Below, one piece after another: positions 21,393 to 31,961 of a stretch of 64,000 bases of DNA. The notes under the pieces were generated by a model. The model was not told the origin of the DNA and did no database searches. It was given only the letters and a program-made list of their open reading frames with translations. Location of the stretch: positions 124,001 through 188,000 of the forward strand of contig JANQBS010000025.1 in the NCBI GenBank assembly GCA_033085395.1, given 5' to 3'. The first letter of the stretch is position 1. Each line of letters opens with the position of its first letter. Source of the DNA: Xanthoparmelia taractica. Taxonomy: Eukaryota > Ascomycota > Lecanoromycetes > Lecanorales > Parmeliaceae. The translations under genes were made by a program, and so were the position numbers.

Positions 21393-23347
21393 ATGTACAA
21401 CCTGCATAGTCCACCGCTGTCTGCAGCTTCCTCCACTTCCTCACCACCGCCGGAATGTGTTGAGGCAAGGAAGCCAAACATCCTTTTTATTCTCGCTGAT
21501 CAGGTCTCCGCTCCGCTCTTGCGCATCCACAATGACAAGTCTCCTATCAAGACTCCAAACATTGACGCCTTAGCAGCCAAATCTGCCGTCTTTTCCTCCG
21601 CCTACTGCGCCTCGCCACTATGTGCTCCATCTCGCTCCTCTCTCGTCACCGGACAACTCCCGTCTCAGATCGGTGCATGGGACAATGCCTCACCGCTGGG
21701 CTGCGACGCTCCTACATACGCCCACTACCTGCGCAGGGACGGATACGAGACAGTACTGGCTGGGAAGATGCACTTCATCGGTGAACAGCTGCACGGCTAC
21801 GAAGAGCGTCTCACGAGCGACATATATCCAGGAGATTTCGGATGGTACGTTCAATGCACATAGACTGGGAGGAAGAATAGAGGCAGGCTGGTGATTTGAT
21901 CGAGCTTCGAATTCGAGCATCGACACTAGTACAAATGCTTAGCTTTCCCTCAGTAACACCTACTAATCGTGTCTAGGGCCGTCAATTGGGATGAACCTGA
22001 TCGCCGTCTCGAGTGGTATCACAACGAGTCCTCTATACTCCAGGCTGGCTCCTGCATCCGCTCCAACCAGCTTGACTTCGACGAAGAGGTCATGTTCAAG
22101 GCTACCCGGTACCTGTACTCCGCTGCCCGCCGTCCCTCTGAATCGCGTCCCTTCTGCTTGACTGTCTCGCTCACACACCCACACGATCCTTATACCATTC
22201 ACAGAGAGTATTGGGATCGGTACGAGGGTGAGGATATTCCGCTTCCTTCCGTGACAGTACCAGAGGAGGAGCAGGATCCTCACAGCAAACGTTTGTTGAA
22301 CGTATGTGGGTTAAAGGATGCAAATCTTCCCGATGAAGCTATCGTTCGGGCTAGGCGAGCATACTTTGGCGCCATGAGTTACGTGGATGACAACGTGGGA
22401 AGGCTGCTTAAAGTCTTGGAAGAATGTGGGCTGGACGGGGACACGATTGTGGTCTTCTCATCTGACCATGGGGATATGTTGGGCGAGCGAGGACTGTGGT
22501 ACGTGATCGTGTGGTAACAACAGCGTGACCCGTTCATGCACATTTCCATTGACAGCGTCGACGACCTTAAAGCTAATGATGGACTAGGTACAAAATGTCT
22601 TGGTTTGAGGCCTCCGCTCGTGTCCCTCTTCTAATCTCGTACCCAAAGCTGTTCGCGCCCAAGTCAATCACACGCAATGTATCCGCTTTGGACATTCTCC
22701 CTACACTCGTGGATCTGGTCAACGGGTCTCTGGACAAGCGTCTCCCCATTGATGGCCATTCGCTTGTCCCGTACCTTCACGGTTTTGATGGAACGGATGG
22801 CAAGGACACCGTCTATGGAGAGTACGCGGGCGAGGGAACGATTTCCCCACTCATGATGATCCGCCGTGGGCCGTGGAAGTTCGTCACGTGCCCTGTGGAC
22901 CCACCCCAGTTGTTCAACCTCATCGAAGACCCCGAAGAGCTGCATAATCTCGCAACTAGCGTTGATCCAGGCGTGCAGGGAGTCCTTGACGCTTTTGCTA
23001 AAGAAGCTCATGCGCGTTGGGACTTTGACCGGATTCATGCGGATGTGCTCAAAAGCCAACGTTCGAGGCGTCTGTGCTGGGATGCACTTAAGCAGGGTCG
23101 CTTCCACAGTTGGGACTATCAGCCGCATGAAAATGCGGGGTCTCAGTAAGTGCATCCGACGTTCAAATCTGGGGTAAAAGCTGGGGAAATGATCGGCTCT
23201 GCTTACACATGCATATCTAGATATATCCGCTCCAATATCCCTCTCGACGAGCTGGAGCTCCGTGCACGTTACCCGCCTGTCGACCTGGTGGGCCGCGAGA
23301 AGAAACGGGGAGATGCCAAAGGCATTGCTGCGGCTTGGGGCGAGTAG
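21393..23347 (+). CDS. Choline sulfatase (choline-O-sulfate hydrolase)
   Basis: Four exons, 21393-21844, 21977-22498, 22588-23145 and 23221-23347, join in frame to 552 residues. The introns are 132, 89 and 75 nt with donors GTACGT, GTACGT and GTAAGT; the first intron has a CTAAT branch site. It hydrolyses choline sulfate to choline and sulfate, feeding sulfur supply and choline/glycine-betaine metabolism. Evidence: the opening KPNILFILADQ with metal-binding Asp; the sulfatase signature C-A-P-S-R with the formylglycine cysteine at residue 77; VSLTHPHDPYTIHREYWDRY, a choline-sulfatase-type substrate segment; the FSSDHGDMLGERGLWYKM motif; and a C-terminal tail beginning YIRSN typical of the choline sulfatase subfamily. 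The ATG at 21393 is chosen because the homology begins about 25 residues later and the upstream extension looks non-coding. No choline oxidase or dehydrogenase lies nearby. Confidence 0.93.
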
Positions 23348-26236
23348 GCTCACACGGTCAATCTTACGAATTTCCTTTGCGTCATGTCCTTGCTAAGACC
23401 TCTACAATGCCTATCATGACCTTAGCCAGCGAGCTTGCATGCATGTATTTGCTTTAGCCTTGATGTTTTACGCCAATGATACCATCAGCTTTAGCGATTT
23501 AGCGTGCGCATTGCTTTACCAGCCTCCATGTTGTGTAGCACTAGATAGATCCGTTCAGCCTAGCATCCACTTATTGACCTGTCAATATCACAAGCGCGCA
23601 TATTCCGGTCCGTGACTTCGTACATGACTCACGCAAGCTGTGTCCGAGACGCTGTAATGTCGGTCCTCCGATGCAACGCCGTTATAGCGTCGTATCAATT
23701 GACCACGATTAATCATACTTGCATACCTCAGATAAATTCCCTCACACTGCATGTCCCAATTACAACACCCGAGGACGTACGCGTACGCTCGTCCATGTCC
23801 GAGTCTAGTGCTCAAGACGCCTCGAATCAACCCATGACTCACGCCTTCGCTTGCATAATCTCTCCATCCATCCATCTCCTCCCCCCGAAGCCCCTCTTCC
23901 GAACAAAGAGTGGCCCAGCCCACCCCACCCCAGCGCAGCACGTGCCCCATCCACCTGCAGCACCTCGCTCGCTCACTGCTCCGAACGTGATATCCTAGTA
24001 GAGACTTTGCTACTTTTCATGCACCAATGCATGCGAGTATCTTGATCTTGAGGATTTAGGAAAAGGGCCTTTTTTGGAATGGCATGAGATTCCTTAACGT
24101 TACTGAGGAGATGGAATGAGATAGGCGGGGATGGCATGGCATGGCGTGGCGCGGAAGGTACCGGAAGGAAGGAATAGACTTATCCTGCGTCATTAGAGAA
24201 GGGAGGAGGACTTGAGGGCTTGGGGTGAGGTAGGTGTACAGTATATAGGATATCTGTAGTAAGCTGATAGATAGTATATACGTTGTATATCTGATGTATG
24301 TCATGGAGTTTGACGCGTGGGAAAGTTTGGAGAGCGTTGGAGGGTTTGTACTGGGGTGGATAGTTGAGGGAGGGGGTAGGGGAGGGATGGAGGAAGAGTA
24401 AGGGTGTTAGTGGGGGAGGTTGGTGAGGTGGTTTCTTTTGGGGGAAGGGGCAGCTGGGAGAAATTGGGAAGGGGGGGGGGAATACTGAGTTGGGGGAATG
24501 CTATGTTGGTATCTGAAAGAGTCGAGCAGAAAGATTTTCGATCGCAAATCATTGAAGCAAAACAACAAGGGCTGAGTGCAAAACATTCCAACCTTAGCTG
24601 TGAGAACAAAGGCCAGATAATAGGGTGAGTAGTTTGATATTGCGAATTGGCTTGCATAATCGACGGATCAACGGCAGGTCAGTGATGTGGCTCACGTGCA
24701 GACCTGCCAATGACGGTAGAGATGCTCTTCTATCTTTTCTTGTTTCGTTTTGTTTTCTCTTCAGTGTCTTTTGTGTCGAAGTTGCGGGCTTGGCCTGCAC
24801 AGACACAGTGTATAGTAAATCGTACTAGGAATATGAGGCATAGTGACTTGATCCGGTAGTACTGATCCTACGTCAGCGGACGTTGTCCAAAACTAAGGGG
24901 TGCATTGCATATAGAATGTTTCTATAGACGTCACTGATGAACTTCTCCAAGTTTGGAGGATCGCACTGCGGCCGCACTGGATTCCGAGAGAAATACAGCA
25001 AGGATCCTGGGTCTGGAGATGTTGTCTGCCCTGTAATAAGTTTTTATTGATCTGATCATCGTTTATGGGGAAAATGGTCTTCATCTGCTTCAGACTTCAG
25101 ACGCTTTGATACTTCGGTGATTTGCTGTAGTGAGAGTGGTCAGTCAATGGCCTTGAGGGTGTATGGGCATCTGTCTCCCACTGTTGGCATGGCATCAGAT
25201 CGTGGGGTCAAATTTAGGCCAGTGGTGGGCAGTTGAAGGACTTTTCGTCCCTTATCAACTTGTATAAAGTCAGAGATCAGGTAGGCAATGCCCGTTGGCT
25301 CGGATTGCACAATGGTGAGTTATGTGCGAAGAGACGTGAAAGAGTCACCATTCTGGTTCCTTCAGCAAGAGCTTAGAACTTAACGGCCCTGGAGGGAGGT
25401 CTTGACTGTGATGATAACAGCAGCATTGAGGCTTGATTATATTCGCGGACGATGGAATTTCGTACGATCTGCTTCTTCAAACAGCTCACTGACAAAAACC
25501 GACACACAGGTGAAGGTGCATCCAAAGACAATACAGAAGCATCTTCTTACAACTGCTGCTGTTTTGAATTGCACAGTTCTTGCATCCATAACGTACCTTA
25601 CACTTTCCAGTCTCCGACCACCTACAGTATGTGCTCAACCGAGACTAGTATGAACGGATGTGTCTGAGCAATAGCAGCTGTTGAGTAGCGAAAAACGCGG
25701 GATTCAGTGAAGTTTTGGCGAGCGTGTCTCGAACATGTGCCAGCAAACGTTGAGCAGAAAGGAGCAATAGGGCTCTTGGCGCGATGGCGGAGTATATTAA
25801 GCGCTGAATTAAACACTATGAAACTTCTTTGACTTCCATCTCTCTCACTCGCTTTATTACCTACACGAAAAGTTGATCTAGCTTCGTCTAGATTTGATAG
25901 CACAAAGACCGATGAAACCTTCTTCAACCCTCCCTAAATTCGTTCATAATAGCTAACTTTCGATGCTCTGTGTTGTACTGTTGTACACTGGTCGAATCAG
26001 AGCAGGCTTGACACCCAGCCAATTACAAACTTCACGCAAAACATTCGGTGAACCCATCGGTAGCATACGAATATCAGCTCTCTCTATTGTGCACCAACAG
26101 GTCTCATCGTGGGCCTCGTCGCTGCTGGTACACTTATTACACGAGATAAAGTCTCTCTTCTTAGAGCTCCAGAATCATAGCAACTAGCAAGTAGCATCTT
26201 TCAACCCAGCACTTCCGAGGAGAAAGTTTATCGATC
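23348..26236. other. Intergenic with purine-rich tract
   Basis: No gene is supported. The plus strand from about 24110 to 24500 is strongly G-rich, with many runs of 3-10 Gs (10 at 24471-24480), and has quadruplex potential. The remaining short frames show no domains. Confidence 0.55.
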
Positions 26237-27478
26237 ATGGCCAGCAACGACGGACACCGCAGCAGTGATTTCCTTAGCGTTGCGTCTTCCTCGCGACCCA
26301 ATTTCCTCGGCACTTTCGAACCCGAGTCTCGCTACCCCATCTTCAGCACTTTCTGCGCTTGTCTGTCAATCGCTGAAATTGTCTCGCTGACTCGGACGTG
26401 CAAGTTGCTATCAAGCTTGTATCAGTATCTGGTTCCAGTCCAGTGGGATGTGGACAAAGCACTGCGCCACTACGTTAACGATCCTCATGGTTTCAGATCG
26501 CAATTGGCCAAGTATGATGCTCTCGTGTTTGGACTTTGTGCAAACGCTTACTTTGAGAGAACCGTCGGGAAGTGTCGGTATCTAGACGTTGCGATTCAGC
26601 AAGGCGGTGGGTCTGAGCTCTTCAGCAATTATCTCACACGGAGCGGGCTGAGGTGAGAGTCTACGAGATGATCCTTGTATGGCTTACCCTCGCTAATCCA
26701 CGTGCAATTGCAGACCCGGATCTTCAACAGAAGCCCCGACAGCAAGACCGCAATCCGCTTACACATCACAAACTGCCCGCCTATCCAAGTCATCCTTCAA
26801 GGAACCTATACTACTGTAGGAGTCTGCATCCTAGGTTGGAACAAGGCCTACTCTATATTTGCGCTGCCAACATCCATCCAGAACAGGAGCTACTTGTTGC
26901 AACCATTCCACTCATTAGCTAAAAGGGAAGCGCGACATAACTCACAGAAGGGATGGCGTGTTCAGGGAACAATGTGGCCCGAGGAGAAACCTTATAACCA
27001 CCCGATCCGGGAGCGAAGACGCCTTGGTGACCGTTACAAATGGACAATTCCTTTCAATACATAGAACGTGGAGTCATCCAAAACGCCTGATTATGTCCTC
27101 GAACGTGCATGTTTCAAGATGGACATGTCCATGAGCTACGAAGATGATGCCCCCTACGAAAAAGCAAGGGAAGGCGTCCGGTATTATAAAATTGAAGTTA
27201 ACAAGCTGGAGTCTAGGCTCTTGAAGCATGTTTATTTTTACGGTGACACGCACATGATGGACTTTTTCCTTCCTCGGCTGCATTCCTCGACTATCCTAGA
27301 ATTCTACAAACTGGATCCCGCATAAAGACCCACCAAATTACCATGAAATCTTAAAAACCGTGGCGACATCGATGCTGCGCTTGAGGGGTTCGATCGCCCT
27401 GCTAGCTGGACGTATCGAGACGACGAGGTTCCAACATGGTACAAGGCTTTCGAGAGATATCATCCGGAGCGAGTTTAA
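26237..27478 (+). pseudogene. F-box-type protein gene, inactivated by in-frame stops
   Basis: A single frame runs from ATG 26237 to the TAA at 27476-27478 and reads as one protein of about 413 codons, broken by stops at 26654 (TGA), 26669 (TGA), 27062 (TAG), 27323 (TAA) and 27344 (TGA). The N-terminus (PNFLGTFEPESRYPIFSTFC, then LSIAEIVSLTRTCKLLSSLY) has the helix pattern of an F-box of the type seen in large fungal F-box families. Later parts are well preserved, for example GWRVQGTMWPEEKPYNHPIR and TPDYVLERACFKM, and the end WTYRDDEVPTWYKAFERYHP. The reading phase is the same before and after every stop; only a short patch at 26652-26672 makes better sense in another frame. An intron covering that patch is conceivable, but the three later stops have no intron signals. 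A recently disabled member of an F-box family. Confidence 0.72.
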
Positions 27479-28511
27479 TTCAGGATGACGAGCCGCAAGG
27501 AGATGGAAGAGCGCTGAGGATGGATGGGAGAGAGAGCTTGGAAAGTTTTAGATGGTTTGAATCTCATGCTCTGACCTCATGCTTCAGCTTCAGAAAGATG
27601 GGCTGAGCAATTTCTTTCACTTCTGATGACTAGAGTCACCTTCAATCCCTTCAGAATCACCGACTCAGCGCCTAGCCAGCTATACTCACTCATCATACTT
27701 GGAATTAGTAACCACGAGGTAGAACAGGTACTGCTGGGGACCGGTACGGTCGCTGACTCAAATTATCATATCCCAATGTTAGCATCCAAACGAGACTAAT
27801 GCAATCCAAAACCCAGATCACCTTCCATCTCACACCTACTCGTCCTCTTCTCATCCATGCTTCCATCCTCATGGTACACTTCAACTACTAATCAATACAA
27901 CCATGTATACATGAGCACCCTGTCCGCAACACATTACTAGATCTGACGCCAAGGTCTTTGACTATCGCACCATCGACAAGGATGATGTTGCAAACTCTTA
28001 AAGCTCACCTAGAACACCATTTACGATGGAGGACAAAGTTCTCCAACTAAATGCCCAGATCATCCGCCTGCTCTCCCCTTCGTCACCATTCTCCTATACC
28101 TTGCTCTGCACGATTAGCTAGAATGTACCCAGCTTCTTGTGAATGCTAAGCAGGCTACTAAAGAAAAGGTTAAGACTCGCTAGCTCTTTATGCACCGAGA
28201 TTTGGAACACACTCGCCATCGACCGAGATGATGAGGAATATGGCATTGCTCCCTGTGGGACGTCCAGCAGTCGTGTACATATCTAAACAGCTAGCACTGC
28301 CTCTTGTATTTGCTTCTCCAGATGAACAGCTCTCAAGACAGTAGCACAAATAGAGTACGAAGAATCTCTCGAGTCTATATGAAAATCTACGCTTACGCAA
28401 ACTACATTGAACTAAATTCACGAGCAATACCACAGGCACAGCAACGGCTCTGATTCTGAAGACTCAGAAAAACGAACTTTACACCAATTTCAACCACGAA
28501 CGCCCCAACGA
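27479..28511. other. Intergenic, no gene supported
   Basis: AT-richer spacer with no long frames. A few short decayed-looking stretches show no recognisable protein. Confidence 0.55.
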
Positions 28512-29925
28512 CTGAATGTTCCAAACCCACTGCCTTCAGCGTCGCCGTCGTCGGCCAAGGCATCGATTTGCCTGACCTTAGCACTCGATCTCCTCAAGCA
28601 CGACCACATCGACGTCCAGATCTACGAAGCCGCACACTCGTTTAGTAGAGAAAGAGCAGGTGTAGGTATAGCGCCCAACACCCAGCGCGCTCTCAAACTT
28701 ATAGGACCACATGCATGAGATTGCTTTCAAAAAATATGCGATACCAAAACATGTGGGAGTCTCACGCCGATAACTTTGCAGAACACATTGTGAGAACACA
28801 TTGTGTGTAAGCCAACCATTGTGTAATCACTGGGAGATGATCTTGTGTAATATCTGAAAGACTATCGATATGATCCTGCTCTTCGAGGGCAAGGGCGAGC
28901 ATGAAGGCGAAATGATCTGTGACCTAAAGACACAAGGTAGCATGCAAAGCGTACACAGCGCGCATTTTCCTCGACGAGCTCATCAAAGGCGGGCGGGCCG
29001 AAAGCGCAGATTTCGATAAAGGCCTGCAGTTTGTTGAGGACAAAGAAGGCAGCGGCGTCGTTCTCCAGTTCAAGGACGGCACGACTGCGACGGTAGAGGC
29101 TGTGATTGGTGCGGACAGGCATCTATAGCACTACACGCGAGTTCCTCCTCGGAGAACGTGAGATTTTTGCTCATTCTATCTTCGCGGGCTCTGTCGTTTA
29201 AAGAGGACTAGTTCCGATGGAGAAAGCCGTGGAGGAACAGGGCGCAGAGCACGCGCAGAACTCGATGCTGCTTTGCGGACCGGGAGCGTTGCCCTTCTAA
29301 AGCACTTGATCCACTCGTAAGAAGACAAACGGTGTTCCAGGAAAAGCGATCCCCAGCTGCGCTATCGATATCTGCGCAAGATCTTCAACATAGTAGTCAT
29401 GGACTTCGAGCACTCAACCTGGGAAAGCAACAATGGGTCATAGTACTTCCAACTCACCCGCCTCTTCACTGGCCAGGGTGAAAAGTGCCACGACCTCATC
29501 GAGCTCCTCGACACCCATAATCTAACAACTTGGGCCATGCGTGACGGTTTGCCGGCCCTGACATATACCATTGGCCACGTAGGGATGACGGGCGATGCCG
29601 CGCACGTCTCATCTCTCTTTCATGGCCAGGGCGCCAGACAGGCGAGTGAAGATGCGCTCGTGCTTGAGACTCTGCTCTGACGTGTACGGGATCCCAAAAA
29701 CGTTCCTAATGCTTTTGCAGCGTATGGTCTGGTTCGAAGGGCGAGGAGTCAGAAGGTTGTGACGACGTTGAGGGAGGCTGGCTTATTGTTTGGGATGGTG
29801 GCCGAGGGTGTTGGGGTGATTTCGTGAGGATTGGGGAGTGGACGGTGAGGAGGATGAGTTGGATTTGGAATTGGGATCTAGGGGAGCAGAATGCGGAGGC
29901 GATTGCGTTGTTTGAGGAGAATTTG
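28512..29925 (+). pseudogene. FAD-dependent monooxygenase (salicylate hydroxylase-like) relic
   Basis: Scattered plus-strand fragments in changing frames follow the order of a fungal FAD-binding monooxygenase. At 28540-28660 is FSVAVVGQGI (dinucleotide-binding start) and, after a frame slip near 28565, LALDLLKHDHIDVQIYEAAH, then a GVGIAPNTQRALKLIG segment. Near 28970-29125 is FLDELIKGGRAESADFDKGL, leading to a VIGAD motif. Near 29555-29670 is MTGDAAHVSSLFHGQGARQA (family form GDAAHxxxPxxGxGxxxA) with EDALVLETLL. The C-terminal region (29680-29925) reads NVPNAFAAYGLVRRARSQKV and EQNAEAIALFEENL. Many stops and several frameshifts make it non-functional. Such enzymes hydroxylate aromatic or polyketide substrates; the original substrate cannot be inferred. 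Confidence 0.7.
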
Positions 29926-30715
29926 TGGATTTCTTTTGCCCATCTAGTGTGCCGATGGCGTAATCGAGGTATTGTGGTCCTCCTGAAGTGCGTAGATTCC
30001 GTCAATGGTGTATCAGTGTATGAAGGTAGATTGTGGCATGCTCACTCTCTTCGTTCTCCAATTTCCTTCTTGCGACGATTTTCTTACCCAAAACCGCCAC
30101 CCTTGCAACTCCAGACCATACCCTTGACCGTATCTAAAACTGGTAACTGCTCAATTCCCAGTCTCATCTTCCAGCTCCACCCCACCGACCATGGTACCCG
30201 CCACGCAGTAGTCGTACTTCCTGCAGAGTTCTAAGACCGAAGCTCTGCACGGCCCTGACCGAGACGTAGTCGGCCTAGCTGCAGATGTGCAACTTCGTGC
30301 CATCCCTTGGCAGCTTGCTTCCGAGTACATAGCATAGCAGGAGGTGAGGGGCTCGATTTCCTTTTTCTGTGGTTCATGCAAGGCGAAGTTCGTATTGGGT
30401 ATGCTCGACGATCGTCTTCTGTGCTTTAAGAACGGGCTGACTTCACTTAGGTACGTATGTGGACTGGGAGGACCAAAGAGAAGAAAGCATGATCGTGGTG
30501 GCGTTATTTCTGCGAATGAGCAAAGAGATATAAGTGTTGAGCTGGCCTGATCGGACACAATTCCAAATCTTTCTTGAGAAAAATCAGGGTATTGAGATCG
30601 CGCATACCTGCAGAGGAAGAATGGTTAAAACCGGCCAGCTAGAAGCAGGCTCCACCTTGGTGCCTAAATTGTGGTTGTTTGGATTTTGCTGGCTAGGAAG
30701 ACTCCGTTGAACCAC

Positions 30716-31262
30716 AACTTGATAGACTTGCGTGTCACTTTGCATGTCAGGCGAAATGCTTGAGAGGTCACCGAGATGGTCAGAGCCCCGATCTCGCTCA
30801 TGCTAAAGAGTGCGGGCGTTTGGGCACCTTTCTTCCACTGACTTAGGCTGTACATTAGAGCTGATGATTATGTCCGCATTGTCCCCATATTGAGTTAGCC
30901 AAGCAAATCTAGCTGAGCCAGAGACTGATAAATTGGTATGTCACCTTGCGTTGACCCTGCATTCGAAAGATAACCGAGAACGCCAGAGCCCCGATTTCGC
31001 TTATGCATTGGCAGGCAAGCCAGACATTAGAGCTGGTTCGTGCGCTGGCATTGTCAATGATCACGTCAGCCAGGGAAATCCGGTTGGTCTACGAACAGAT
31101 AAGCTTGCGAGCGGATTTGTATTTATAACTGCATAATCGAAAACCAACCGAGGATGTCGGAAGTCAGATCTCGCTCGTACTGGCAATCATAATCCTTTAG
31201 GCAATGTCGATGAGCAAGTCTAAGATCGATACAGCCAGGGAAATCCGGTCGGCCCACAATTT
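30716..31262. repeat. Three-copy degenerate direct repeat
   Basis: Three diverged copies lie in a row, about 30716-30910, 30930-31105 and 31140-31262. Shared blocks include CAGAGCCCCGAT(C/T)TCGCT (copies 1 and 2, at about 30781 and 30985; shortened to CAGATCTCGCTCGTAC in copy 3), CATTAGAGCTG (copies 1 and 2) and CAGCCAGGGAAATCCGGT (copies 2 and 3). The blocks keep the same order, which argues for real duplication rather than chance. The copies carry no intact frame and no clear terminal repeats. Confidence 0.55.
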
Positions 31263-31874
31263 CACAATTTTAGGTCTTCTTGCATGTACGTAAAGTCGCC
31301 GAGGAGCTCAGAATTTGGCCCCCAATGGTGCCGTTATGTCGTGGTTGGGTACCCAACCAGTGTATCAGGTTTGTGCTAATGCAAGCCACTCATGACGGCC
31401 GCAAGTCTTCGGTCAGACGTAGTGCAGCAGCGGTCGCGCATCTCGGAGAGTTTCAGTGGGAGAAGCCGCACTGTGTGTTTTCGTGTTGTTACATGCATCT
31501 GCACCATGGGATAGCGTATGATTCTAAATGCAAATAACTGTGGCAGCAAAGTAAGATGCTCTTCTAGCATTCCCAGACTGGTTAAAGTAGGAGGCATTCG
31601 TACAGGCCTTCGCTTTAACTTTCTTCGGAGATTATTTTTGGGCAGCCCGCATGATGCGGATGGTCAAGGTGATCCATGTGGTACGACGGCTTGCATGATC
31701 ACGAGCGATATCTGCACGACGGATGGACACGCAAGTCCCGGTGATCTGACTGCAGATAATCGTGATGCAAAACTGGAAAGCTCGACTAGAATGCCGAAGG
31801 CGGCTATTTTTACTTTGATAGGAGATTGTCGGGTTCGAATCTATTGGCGCTGACTCACATCTTCTTTCTGGCTT

Positions 31875-31961
31875 CTGCAGTTGCGTTGCAGGTTGTTCTG
31901 CAGTTCGTTCTGCAGGCTATGCTGCAGGTTGCACTGCAGGAGTTTCTGATCTGCACTGCAG
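31875..31961. repeat. CTGCAG hexamers at 12-bp period
   Basis: CTGCAG occurs at 31875, 31898, 31910, 31922, 31934 and 31956, with a variant TTGCAG at 31886, so the central units are spaced exactly 12 bp apart. In the frame that starts at 31826 each hexamer reads Leu-Gln, giving an LQxxLQxx pattern, but that frame is only 85 codons and its coding status is doubtful. Confidence 0.7.

Noticed and set aside
22664..23353. 229-codon minus-strand frame
   Set aside because: A shadow of choline sulfatase exons 3 and 4 on the other strand.
30151..30558. 135-codon minus-strand frame ending KYDYCVAGTMVGG
   Set aside because: Faintly recalls isoprenoid synthases, but there is no upstream catalytic aspartate motif and no start or splice support.
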